Made by a program: the position numbers and the translations under genes
Notes under the pieces: model-generated
The model's input: only the letters and a program-made list of their open reading frames with translations
What the model was told of the DNA's origin: nothing
Databases searched by the model: none
Shown: positions 56,650-64,000 of the stretch, piece by piece
Layout of the letters: each line of letters begins with the position of its first letter
Position numbering within the stretch: the stretch's first letter is position 1
Origin: a bacterium HR10
GTDB taxonomy: Bacteria > Acidobacteriota > Blastocatellia > HR10
DNA: 64,000 nucleotides
Reading direction: 5' to 3'
NCBI GenBank assembly: GCA_002923315.1
Contig: BEHM01000001.1
Coordinates: 155,438-219,437 of the forward strand

Positions 56650-57573
56650 ATGTCCAAATCCCTTGTCATCGGCTATCTCGCCAAGGTGTCAGCGGCGAAT
56701 GTGAACGCCTCCCACACCGAGGGCAATGTGGTTGTGGCCAAGAAGGTCACGCTGCCCGATGGGAGCACGATTCCCTACATCTCCGGGCAGGCGATCCGGC
56801 GGATGCTCCGGGATCGGCTCGAAGAGCTGGGGTATCCGCTTTCGGAGCCGTTTGCGCAGGTCAGCGGACAGAAGGTCACCCCACCCGTGCGACCGTGGGA
56901 TTTCATTGATGAGGACCTGTTTGGCTATCTCGATCCCTCCGGCGGTCGGCGCCGTACCTCCCCCATCCGTGTCTCGGCGGCCGTGGGACTCTTCCCTTTC
57001 CAGGGCGACCGTGACTTGGGCACCCGGTCGTTCGAACGCTTCGGGCGGGCGATGGAAGCGGGCGGGAACATGTTCGAGACCGAGCTGTACGCGAATCTCT
57101 TTAAGGGCACTGTCCTCATCGAACTGGATCGGGTAGGTGTGTTCCGGCCCTTGGAAACCGGTGAGAGCGCCGAACGCGTTCTTCCCACCGACGAGCGCCG
57201 CAAGCGTCTGCAAACGCTCCTCGAAGCGCTTAACCTCCTCTGGGGGGGAGGGCGCACAGCCCGGATGCTCGCCGACCTTTCACCGAAGTTTGTTGCCTAC
57301 GCCCGGCTGAAGGTGAAGCATCCCGTCTTCTTGGAAGCGCTTGCGGCGCACTACGAGGACGGTCGCTACGTGCTGGAGCTTGAGCCGCTTGTGAATGCGC
57401 TACAGAAGTTCAACGGCTACAGGGAGCACGTGCTCTTCGGGCTGGAGCCGCGGATCTTCGGGAACGAGGATGAGGTTCGGGCCACGCTTGGGCAGTACGG
57501 GACCGTGTTGACCGTGCATGAAGCGCTGACCCAAGCCAAGCAGGATGTAGGCGGGCTATGGAGCGTATCCTAA
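56650..57573 (+). CDS. cas7: Cas7 backbone subunit, Cst2/DevR type (module 2)
   Basis: 307 residues. The start SLVIGYLAKVSAANVNASHTEGNV and IPYISGQAIRRMLRDRLEEL are typical of the Cst2/DevR autoregulator family of Tneap I-B systems. It differs clearly from the module 1 Cas7 in lacking CxxC pairs and the Glu-rich loop. The ribosome site GGAGGTCCAA is nearly the same as that of the gene at 53280. It overlaps cas5 by 16 bp. G+C rises again here compared with 51-56 kb, consistent with a separate origin for the two modules. Confidence 0.85.
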   Translation: MSKSLVIGYLAKVSAANVNASHTEGNVVVAKKVTLPDGSTIPYISGQAIRRMLRDRLEELGYPLSEPFAQVSGQKVTPPVRPWDFIDEDLFGYLDPSGGRRRTSPIRVSAAVGLFPFQGDRDLGTRSFERFGRAMEAGGNMFETELYANLFKGTVLIELDRVGVFRPLETGESAERVLPTDERRKRLQTLLEALNLLWGGGRTARMLADLSPKFVAYARLKVKHPVFLEALAAHYEDGRYVLELEPLVNALQKFNGYREHVLFGLEPRIFGNEDEVRATLGQYGTVLTVHEALTQAKQDVGGLWSVS

Positions 57574-58271
57574 TTGTCCGCGTGCGAGCTCCGGTAGCGT
57601 CCTTCCGGCGCCCGCTCGACCATAACTACCAGCGTACGTTTCCGATGCCGCCACCTACGACGCTTGTGGGCATTGCTGGGGCAGCGCTCGGGCTTTCGGA
57701 TCGCGAGCTCTGGGCAGCGGATAGCCCTCTGCGAGAGCTCAAGGTCTCGGTCTGGATGGACGAAGAGCCCGGACGCGCTCGCGATATGTGGACCGTGCTC
57801 AAGGTCAAGGGAGGCAAGATTGCCGAGCGCTCGCCCTACTTTCGGGAGCTTTTGTTTTTCACTCGCTACACGCTCTTCTACGGTGGGGAGGAAGCCCTGC
57901 TTCGGCGCCTTGCTGAGGCATTTCGGGACCCGGCGTATCCGCTCTCGCTCGGGCGGGAAGATGAGCTGCTCGTGGTGGAAGAAGTCCAGCTTACAGAAGC
58001 CCAGGAAGGCGAGCCACGTTTCCGGGGGACGGTCTTGCCCGGGGACATTCGGCAGATGCCGGGGCTGCGTCCTATTTTGCGGGAGGGAGCGGTCTTTGAG
58101 CCGCCAGTGGTGGAAATGCTGCCGCTGGGTTTTACGGTAGACAGCCGGGGCGTGCGCAGTCCTCTGCCGCCGGTGCCGGTCAGTTTCTTGCCCTTCGGGG
58201 TGGAGCTGGAGGTACCGAGCGTGCCGGCGTGGTGGTGGAATAGTAGAAGCTTCACATGGCTGACCTCTTAG
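57558..58271 (+). CDS. cas5: Cas5 RAMP subunit, Tneap/I-B type (module 2)
   Basis: 237 residues. ILIVRVRAPVASFRRPLDHNYQRTFPMPPPTTLVGIAGAALGL is the Cas5 N-terminal RAMP pattern, including the proline-rich turn before the TLVGIAGAALG helix. The C-terminus carries a second beta region ending PSVPAWWWN. It overlaps cas7 by 16 bp and cas3 by 16 bp, so the three genes form a tight unit. In this family Cas5 holds the 5' handle; nuclease activity is not expected because Cas6 is present. Confidence 0.87.
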   Translation: MERILIVRVRAPVASFRRPLDHNYQRTFPMPPPTTLVGIAGAALGLSDRELWAADSPLRELKVSVWMDEEPGRARDMWTVLKVKGGKIAERSPYFRELLFFTRYTLFYGGEEALLRRLAEAFRDPAYPLSLGREDELLVVEEVQLTEAQEGEPRFRGTVLPGDIRQMPGLRPILREGAVFEPPVVEMLPLGFTVDSRGVRSPLPPVPVSFLPFGVELEVPSVPAWWWNSRSFTWLTS

Positions 58272-60520
58272 CCAAGCCCGATGTAGGACTTCTGGAGCAC
58301 CTGGCCGAAGTCACCCGCCTGGGAGCAGAGATCGCCCGTCGGATGGGTCTGTCCGAGGAGCTCCGGATGAAGGCGCTTCTGGCTTGTGCGTTCCATGATA
58401 CCGGCAAGGCCACCCGTAGCTTTCAGGAGCACATGCGAGCAGCCCGCGCCCTTGAAGAAGCGAAGGCCCGCGGGGCGCCGTCCGAGGAGTTAGAACATTT
58501 GCAGCATATCGCCAACCGGAAGAAAGCGGTCGCGTATCCTCATGCCCTGGCCTCGCTTCCCTTTGTGCTCATGGCGGAGGGCCTGCTGAAACAACGCTAC
58601 GGGTGGGCGCCGCAGCACCTCGAGGCTACGGCTGCGGTTCTGACGCACCACTCGCCCCTGAGTCCAACGCTCTACAAGGGCTTTGAGAAGCCAGACTACG
58701 AGCTGGAGGCCCTGCCGGAAGCTCTCGAAGCACTCTGGCGGCTCCTTGAGTCCTACGACATTGAAGGCTTGCCGCCCGCAGACGCTTTCTGGCACAGCCT
58801 GCAGCCCTTCCTTGCTACTTCGCCAGCTGCATTGCTCGAAGAACCTCTGCTGGTCGGTGAGGAAAGCCAGAAGCTGCGGGGGATTCTGCGGAGCCTTTCG
58901 CCGCAGTCCTTTGCCCAGGTCAAGGCGGTGCTGCACCTGGCCGACTGGCTGGCCTCGGCCAAGACGAAAGACGCCGGCGTGATGTTCCTCAGCGCAGGCA
59001 GTCAAGCAGTCCACAACCACGTGGGGATGCTCCCTGCTCCGCTGCGGGCTTTCCAGCGCGGAGCCAGAGATACCCGCAGCGATACGCTCTGGCTGCGGGC
59101 TCCCACGGGCACGGGCAAGACGGAAGCGCTCCTGCTCTGGGCGGGGGATGCCGAGCGGCTCATCTACCTCCTTCCCACGCAGGCAACGACCAACGCCATG
59201 TGGCGCCGCCTACAGAAGATTTACGGCGAGGAGCGCGTGGGGCTTGCCCACGGACGGGCAAGCTACATGCTCCGGCAAGAAGCCGACGAAGACCTCCTGG
59301 ATGCACGGCTCTTCGGCGCTGTTTTTGCCAGGCCGGTCACGGTCGCCACGCTGGACCAGTACCTGCTGGCGCACCTGCACGGACGCCATTGGGAAGAGCG
59401 CCGCAGCCTCGTGCGCCGGGCGACGCTCGTGCTCGATGAAATCCACGCCTACGAGCCCTACACGCTTGGGCTGCTCCTGGAGGCGCTGAAGCGGGAGTCC
59501 CCTGGGCGTCTTGCCCTGGCAAGCGCTACGCTCCCGGAACCGCTTTTGGAGCTTTTCCCACGGGGCGAGCTCGTGGAAGCCGAGCCCGAACTCTGGAGGC
59601 GCTGCCGGCACCGGCTGGAGCTGCGGGAGGGAGCGCTGCTGGAAGAGGGGCTGGAGGAAGCCCTGCGCTTCGCCCGGGAGGGCAGAAGCGTTCTCGTCGT
59701 TGCCAACACCATCCGGGATGCGCAAACTTTTTACGAGCGCCTTGCGGAGGCAGGCTGGGAACGGCGCGCGCTGCTGCATGCCCGCTTCACCTTCCGGGAC
59801 CGGCAAGAGAAGGAAGCCCGCGTCAGTTGCGTGGAGTCTGGCCTCATCTTCGTTGCCACACAAGTGGTCGAAGTCAGCCTGGACATCTCCTATGAGGTGC
59901 TCCTGACGGAGATTGCCCCGGTGGATGCGCTCGTGCAGCGCATGGGGCGTGTCAACCGCCGGGGTGAGGCACCGCCGGCGCCGGTTCTGGTCTATACGAG
60001 CTGGGGCGAAGGCAGCCGGCGCGTCTATGGGCAGGAGATGCTCAGCCTGAGCCGGGAGATTCTCTCCGGCTTGCCATCTGAGCCCACAGATGGGGAGCTT
60101 TCCCGGGCGACGCACGAGCTTTACCGCCAGGTCATAGCAACCCCGGACTGGCAGGAAGAGCTTCGCATGGGGCAGGAGACACTTGCTTATGTGCAAAAGG
60201 TGCTGGGCTGCTACACGATTGACTTGGCTGATGAAGAGCTGCGGGAGCGCTTCACGACCCGGCGCGGGGTGGTCTCGGTCGAGGTGCTGCCGGCGCAGTT
60301 TGTGGAAGAAGCTTACAGGCTCCGGGAGCAGGGCGAGGGCTGGCGGATTCCGGAGCTGCTCGTGCCGGTGCCCCTCTGGTGGTTCAGGGTAATGCCGGAG
60401 GCATTCAGGGCGATGTTTGATCTGGGGATTGCCCAAGCGTCGCTGCCGTACGATGCAGAGCTAGGGCTGCAAATACCGGTGGAAGGGGCTGCTTTCGAAG
60501 AAGGGGTGATAGTGGGATGA
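58256..60520 (+). CDS. cas3: Cas3 helicase-nuclease with N-terminal HD (module 2)
   Basis: 754 residues in the usual order. HD nuclease: LLEHLAEVTRLGAEIARRMG, the HD motif CAFHDTGKATRSFQ (~43-56) and LTHHSPLSP. Helicase: Walker A APTGTGKTEALLL (~281), LVLDEIHAYEPY (~392, DEIH), LASATLPE and motif VI QRMGRVNRRG (~560). It unwinds and cuts target DNA. Architecture is opposite to the module 1 Cas3. The gene is followed by a 20-bp gap and the convergent SRPBCC gene, which ends the forward cas run until cas4. Confidence 0.92.
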   Translation: MADLLAKPDVGLLEHLAEVTRLGAEIARRMGLSEELRMKALLACAFHDTGKATRSFQEHMRAARALEEAKARGAPSEELEHLQHIANRKKAVAYPHALASLPFVLMAEGLLKQRYGWAPQHLEATAAVLTHHSPLSPTLYKGFEKPDYELEALPEALEALWRLLESYDIEGLPPADAFWHSLQPFLATSPAALLEEPLLVGEESQKLRGILRSLSPQSFAQVKAVLHLADWLASAKTKDAGVMFLSAGSQAVHNHVGMLPAPLRAFQRGARDTRSDTLWLRAPTGTGKTEALLLWAGDAERLIYLLPTQATTNAMWRRLQKIYGEERVGLAHGRASYMLRQEADEDLLDARLFGAVFARPVTVATLDQYLLAHLHGRHWEERRSLVRRATLVLDEIHAYEPYTLGLLLEALKRESPGRLALASATLPEPLLELFPRGELVEAEPELWRRCRHRLELREGALLEEGLEEALRFAREGRSVLVVANTIRDAQTFYERLAEAGWERRALLHARFTFRDRQEKEARVSCVESGLIFVATQVVEVSLDISYEVLLTEIAPVDALVQRMGRVNRRGEAPPAPVLVYTSWGEGSRRVYGQEMLSLSREILSGLPSEPTDGELSRATHELYRQVIATPDWQEELRMGQETLAYVQKVLGCYTIDLADEELRERFTTRRGVVSVEVLPAQFVEEAYRLREQGEGWRIPELLVPVPLWWFRVMPEAFRAMFDLGIAQASLPYDAELGLQIPVEGAAFEEGVIVG

Positions 60521-60540
60521 AGGCCATTTCTCCGAAGACT

Positions 60541-61026
60541 CTATTTGAGAAGGGGATCCCGGGAAGTACGCCACGAGCCAAATAGCTCGGCTATGCGCTC
60601 TCGACGGTAGGCGAAGATGTACTCCAGCTGGCGCCGCACCCACAGAGCATACGCCAGGCGCCCCAGCAGGCCAAAGGGCAGCACATAGAGGACCTCGTCG
60701 GTGATCTCCGTGCCCCCGTTTTTCGCAACAAACCGATGCGTGTGGTGCCAGAAACTATACGGTCCTCGAAGCTGCACGTCCACAAAACAGTGGGGCGGCT
60801 CATAGACGGCGATGTATGTGGTCCAGCGCATCGGTACGCCTAGGAGACGGATGCTGTAGTCGATGAGCGCTCCCTGATGCATGGGGACAGGCGAGGGCGT
60901 AAGCAACCGGAAATGCAGGCTCGGCGGGGTGATTGCGTTCAGATTTTCCGGTCGGTCGAAAAAGGCGAAGACTTCCTCCAACGGAGCCGGAACCCACTGC
61001 TGCCGGAAGAGCCGATAGAGCTTCAT
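60541..61026 (-). CDS. SRPBCC (START-like) ligand-binding protein
   Basis: A 161-residue helix-grip protein. FRQQWVPAPLEEVFAFFDRPENLNAITPPSL is the typical opening, and GPYSFWHHTHRFVAKNGGTEITDEVLY the characteristic hairpin. The group includes polyketide-cyclase-like and photolyase-associated proteins. ATG 61026 overlaps the photolyase stop by four bases (ATGA), so it is translationally coupled to it. Its ligand is unknown. A longer start at 61053 is less likely. Confidence 0.85.
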   Translation of the reverse strand: MKLYRLFRQQWVPAPLEEVFAFFDRPENLNAITPPSLHFRLLTPSPVPMHQGALIDYSIRLLGVPMRWTTYIAVYEPPHCFVDVQLRGPYSFWHHTHRFVAKNGGTEITDEVLYVLPFGLLGRLAYALWVRRQLEYIFAYRRERIAELFGSWRTSRDPLLK

Positions 61027-62486
61027 CGTGCGTTTCCCCGAGTTGTTTCCCACCGCCCTTTGAGCAGGGCAAAGCGTTCGGCAAAGCGAGCAGTGCGCTC
61101 GGCATGGTCAACGATTGGATACGGATAGTCTTCTCCAAGCCGCACGCCACAACGCGCCTGCTCGGTCTGGTCCATGCGCCAGGGTTCGTGGAGGAACTCT
61201 GTGGGAAGCGCCCGTAGCTCTGGTACCCAGCGTCGGATGTAGGCGCCCTCCGGATCAAAACGCTTGCTCTGCAGCACGGGATTGAAGATGCGCAGCGGAC
61301 GGGCATCCACCCCAGCGGATGCTGCCCACTGCCAGTTGCCCACGTTTGCCGCCAGCTCACCATCCAGGAGCAGACTGCGGAAGTAGCGCTCTCCCCAGCG
61401 CCAGTCCAGATGCAGGTCCTTGACCAGGAAGGAGGCCACCACCATGCGCACCCGGTTGTGCATGTAGCCTGTCTGCCGAAGCTCCCGCATGCCAGCATCC
61501 ACCAGGGGATAGCCCGTACGCCCCTCAACCCAGGCGCGGAAGTGCTCTTCGCTGCCTTCCCAGGGGAAATCGTCCATCCAGCGGCGAAAGCTCCGCTGCG
61601 GGGTCTCAGGGAAATGCCAGAGCACGTGCTGGAAAAATTCTCGCCAGGCAAGCTCGAAGATGAAGCTTTCAATCGAAGCGCGGGCATCCTCGGAAAGCAC
61701 TGGATCGTCGAGCAGCGCCGCCGCATCCGCGTAGAGGCGCCGGATGGAGATGGTCCCGAAACGCAGGTGCGGGCTCATGCGACTCGTGCCCTCTTCCAGC
61801 GCAGGGAAATTGCGCCGTTCTCTGTAGTGCAAGAGCCCACCGCAGCGGAATTGCTCCCAGCGCCGCCGGGCTGCTGCTGTGCCGGGCTCCACGGCCCAGG
61901 CGGGAATGCTCCGCTTCCGGGCAAGCTGGTCAGAGGTGGGCATAGGTTCGGAGACCAGCCTCTCTATCCCCCGCAAGCACTCTGGCTGCCCGAAGGGCTC
62001 CGGCTTCGGAAGCGCGCGCCAGACTCGATAGAAGGGCGTGTATACGACAAACGGGTTGCCCTCGGCAGTTGCCAGCTCCCAGGGTTCATGGAGCACATGG
62101 TCTTTGAAGCTTCGGACCTCCACGCCGTGCGCGCGGGCAAGCTGTTCAATGGCGGCATCTCGCTTCCGAGCATAGGGCTCATAGTCCCGGTTGTAGTAGA
62201 GCGCCGCCGGAGCCAGCTCCTGGAAAAGAGAGCGGAAGACTTCCTCCACCCGACCATACCGGACGCAAAGCGGTGCCCCCAGCTCTTCGAGCCTTTGGGC
62301 AAGCTCCGTGAGGCAGGCTGCCTGAAAGTCAAAGAGTGCTCCATCGGAGGGAAGCTCTTCAATGAGCTCGGTATCCACGATGAACACCGGCACCACGGGC
62401 GCGCCAGTCTGCGCCGCATGCCAGAGCGCGGCATGATCCTCGGTGCGCAGATCGCGCCGGAACCAGACCAGCACAGGACGGCTCAT
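61023..62486 (-). CDS. phrB: deoxyribodipyrimidine photolyase (cryptochrome/photolyase family)
   Basis: Light-driven FAD enzyme that reverses UV pyrimidine dimers. The N-terminal antenna domain starts VLVWFRRDLRTEDHAALWHA. The FAD domain shows SRMSPHLRFGTISIRRLY, WREFFQHVLWHFPE, and the core RTGYPLVDAGMRELRQTGYMHNRVRMVVASFLVKDLHLDWRWGERYF (quoted in parts: RTGYPLVDAGMRELR, MHNRVRM, LDWRWGE). 487 residues fits class I CPD photolyases. It lies antisense inside the cas locus, between cas3 and cas4. Confidence 0.95.
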   Translation of the reverse strand: MSRPVLVWFRRDLRTEDHAALWHAAQTGAPVVPVFIVDTELIEELPSDGALFDFQAACLTELAQRLEELGAPLCVRYGRVEEVFRSLFQELAPAALYYNRDYEPYARKRDAAIEQLARAHGVEVRSFKDHVLHEPWELATAEGNPFVVYTPFYRVWRALPKPEPFGQPECLRGIERLVSEPMPTSDQLARKRSIPAWAVEPGTAAARRRWEQFRCGGLLHYRERRNFPALEEGTSRMSPHLRFGTISIRRLYADAAALLDDPVLSEDARASIESFIFELAWREFFQHVLWHFPETPQRSFRRWMDDFPWEGSEEHFRAWVEGRTGYPLVDAGMRELRQTGYMHNRVRMVVASFLVKDLHLDWRWGERYFRSLLLDGELAANVGNWQWAASAGVDARPLRIFNPVLQSKRFDPEGAYIRRWVPELRALPTEFLHEPWRMDQTEQARCGVRLGEDYPYPIVDHAERTARFAERFALLKGRWETTRGNAR

Positions 62487-62644
62487 AGGATTTTGCCGTA
62501 CTCGTCCTGAGAGCGCCTGTCGGTGTGCTGGTACGACACCTGTCTGCTCTCACGGGATGTCTTCCCGAGGGTTCGGTGACCAACAGCTTGCCACGATTCC
62601 GATGTGAGACCTGGAAGGCGATTCGTCGTCGTGCATCCCATCAT
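62483..62644 (-). CDS. possible 53-residue peptide coupled to photolyase
   Basis: A short frame starts at ATG 62644 after GCAAGGAG (spacing ~7) and its TGA overlaps the photolyase ATG by four bases. The sequence is polar (starts MMGCTTTNRLPG, ends QDEYGKIL) with no hydrophobic segment. I recognise no family, and the overlap may be chance. Confidence 0.3.
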   Translation of the reverse strand: MMGCTTTNRLPGLTSESWQAVGHRTLGKTSRESRQVSYQHTDRRSQDEYGKIL

Positions 62645-62897
62645 TATGGACTCCTTGCTAACTCTCACAGTTTGACAAAGGAGCCTACCGACATTCAACG
62701 CTGCGGCCTTCTGAGATGGTTTCAGGCCCCAAAGGGATACGCATGTTTTCCTCTCGACCCTCGGCCTTTCTGCTCAGCAGTACGAAGCCAATCGGCGTTC
62801 TCCGGAATCTTCGCAGGGTCCCGGCAGGTCGCTTCAAGAGAGGCTACGGAATCCGATACAATCTCGGTGAATTCGCGAGGATGTAAAATCAGGAGGG
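62645..62897 (+). other. intergenic region between photolyase and cas4
   Basis: Divergent gap of about 250 bp (410 bp if the short peptide frame is not real). It contains a weak cas4-side promoter candidate, TTCAAG with an 18-bp spacer and TACAAT near 62,850, and a good ribosome site AGGAGGG before cas4. One stretch at 62,719-62,738 looks like a type I repeat start (GTTTCAGGCC) but occurs once. Confidence 0.4.
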
Positions 62898-63416
62898 ATG
62901 ATGACCGAAGAGGAATTCGTCGAGCTCAGGACGAATGGGATTAAGGTCAACTACTATGTCGTCTGCCGGAAGAAACTCTGGTTATACAGCCACGACATCC
63001 GCTTGGAGGCAGAAAGCGATCGGGTCGCGCTCGGTCGGTTGCTTCACGAACGAACCTATCGAGAGCAAGCTCGTCGGGAGCTGCTCATTGACAGTCTCAT
63101 CAAGATTGATCTGTTGGAAGGCGAGGGGAAGGTGCTGGAGATCAAGTACTCGCGGCGGATGAAGGAGGCGGCCCGACTCCAGGTCCTCTACTATCTGTAC
63201 TACCTGAAGCGGCTGGGAGTGACCGGATTGACGGGAGAACTGCGCTTTCCCAAAGAGCGGCGGCGGGAACCGGTGTGGCTGACCGAAGACGCCGAGCGAG
63301 AGGTCGAGGAGGCGTTGCATGAGATTCGTCGGATCGAGCAGCTTCCCACGCCCCCACGGGTCGAGTTCATGCCGATTTGTCGGTCCTGCGCTTATGCCGA
63401 GTTGTGTTGGGGGTGA
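62898..63416 (+). CDS. cas4: CRISPR adaptation exonuclease Cas4
   Basis: 172-residue RecB-like nuclease with an iron-sulfur cluster that trims and orients prespacers for Cas1-Cas2. Cysteines for the cluster are in YYVVCRKKLW (~24) and CRSCAYAELC near the end. The nuclease core has GRLLHE, the acidic KIDLLEGEGKVLEIKYSRRM with the E-x-K triad member, and a downstream Gln/Tyr motif LQVLYYLYYLKRLG. Start ATG 62898 follows AGGAGGG; ATG 62901 is possible. It leads the adaptation genes. Confidence 0.93.
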   Translation: MMTEEEFVELRTNGIKVNYYVVCRKKLWLYSHDIRLEAESDRVALGRLLHERTYREQARRELLIDSLIKIDLLEGEGKVLEIKYSRRMKEAARLQVLYYLYYLKRLGVTGLTGELRFPKERRREPVWLTEDAEREVEEALHEIRRIEQLPTPPRVEFMPICRSCAYAELCWG

Positions 63417-63561
63417 ATCGCATGATGCGGTTGAAATCGCGTTGGATTTATGGCACGCTGAGCGCAGTGTGGAGATCGCAGTGCCGACGAAGCTCATCCG
63501 AGGCGTGAGTCGCGCGGATGGGGACAGCTTCGTGGGGCGATGGTGAATGGGAGTGGGCGAG

Positions 63562-64000
63562 ATGGCGCGCAGTTATTATATCTTCCAAAACGGGCGTCTT
63601 CGGCGAAGGGGGAACACGTTATATTTGGAGTGGGAAGATCCGGCGATCTCTCAAGGCGTGGACGAAGCCGAGCGATCTTTCGTGGAGGCTGAGCGTGGGC
63701 AGGAGCCCATCTCGGAACGCGCGGGCGGGGAGCCCGAAGAGCCTTCGGCGGCCGAGGCCGGACGAGCATCCGATTTCGCGGAAGACGCCGGAGCTCCACC
63801 AGATGACGGAGGGCGTGAGACTGCAGCTCCTCCATCACCTGAGCGGCGTCGGATTATCCCAGTTGAGGATGTCGCCGAGCTCTTCCTCTTCGGCGAGATC
63901 GCTCTGAATACGAAGCTTCTGAACTTCCTCGCGCAGAAGGGCATTCCGGTTCACGTCTTCAACTATTATGGGTTTTACAGCGGTTCCTACTATCCGCGGG
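63562..64000 (+). CDS. cas1: CRISPR integrase Cas1 (3' end outside window)
   Basis: The first 146 codons of Cas1, which joins new spacers into the array with Cas2. It starts MARSYYIFQNGRLRRRGNTLYLE, and after residue ~97 continues IPVEDVAELFLFGEIALNT and GIPVHVFNYYGFYSG, the standard Cas1 N-terminal domain. Between these halves (residues ~31-95) lies an insertion rich in Glu, Ala, Gly and Pro that normal Cas1 lacks. The catalytic C-terminal domain, cas2 and the array are beyond the window edge. Confidence 0.92.
   Translation, partial: MARSYYIFQNGRLRRRGNTLYLEWEDPAISQGVDEAERSFVEAERGQEPISERAGGEPEEPSAAEAGRASDFAEDAGAPPDDGGRETAAPPSPERRRIIPVEDVAELFLFGEIALNTKLLNFLAQKGIPVHVFNYYGFYSGSYYPR

Noticed and set aside
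62719..62738. Sequence resembling a CRISPR repeat (GTTTCAGGCC...)
   Set aside because: It occurs once, with no second copy at repeat-spacer distance in the gap.

Overview
The window reads as chromosomal DNA of a G+C-rich, Gram-negative, oxygen-respiring bacterium. Outer-membrane barrels, a TonB-type protein, a Tat-exported phosphatase and Mpl murein recycling indicate a double membrane. A haem-copper oxidase pair indicates aerobic respiration. Hsp20, GroEL, photolyase and a CRISPR-Cas set of types common in thermophiles fit a warm, lit habitat. A thermophilic Acidobacteriota-like host is my best guess, with low confidence; no 16S rRNA gene is present to test it. Several promoters match the sigma-70 consensus well (TTGACA, 17-18 bp, TATAAT-like).

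Layout. 1-2.3 kb: cytochrome oxidase subunits I and II on the minus strand. 3.3-12.0 kb: a long minus-strand block read from 12.0 down to 3.3 kb (oxidoreductase, TonB-like protein, a 27-residue membrane peptide, miaA, tmk, holB, proS, and a split MetE-like methionine synthase pair), with many 4-base start/stop overlaps. 12.1-19.8 kb: plus-strand GT39-like glycosyltransferase, hsp20, rpoD, rho, a small secreted protein and comM. 19.8-25.1 kb: MFS transporter and C26 hydrolase (minus), comEA and mpl (plus), rlmN (minus). 25.1-32.6 kb: twin 35- and 37-residue membrane peptides, rsmD, an outer-membrane protein, gamma carbonic anhydrase, hisS, aspS, mutL. 32.6-34.6 kb: groEL and tRNA-Lys. 34.6-48.1 kb: a TPR protein, an APC permease/Usp/TrkA transport cluster, prmA, rsmE, mtnA, tsaD, an HD phosphohydrolase, a metallophosphatase, a methyltransferase and a DUF481 protein.

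48.1-64.0 kb is the accessory region and the most interesting part. It is a compound CRISPR-Cas locus. Its frame is a Tneap-like type I-B set in the usual order (cas6, cst1-like cas8, cst2-like cas7, cas5, cas3, cas4, cas1). Between cas8 and that cas7 sits a second effector module resembling type I-A: a Cas3 with helicase first and HD nuclease last, a 348-residue protein in the Csa4/Cas8a2 position, a small Csa5-like protein, a Csa2/DevR-type Cas7 and a second Cas5. One Cas6 and one Cas4/Cas1 set appear to serve both modules. A photolyase and an SRPBCC protein run antisense between cas3 and cas4. The cas8 start region looks frameshifted, and Cas1 carries an acidic, disordered-looking insertion of about 65 residues. 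No CRISPR array lies in the window; it is expected beyond 64,000, after cas1/cas2.

All family calls come from reading motifs, lengths and gene order by eye. No database search was run.
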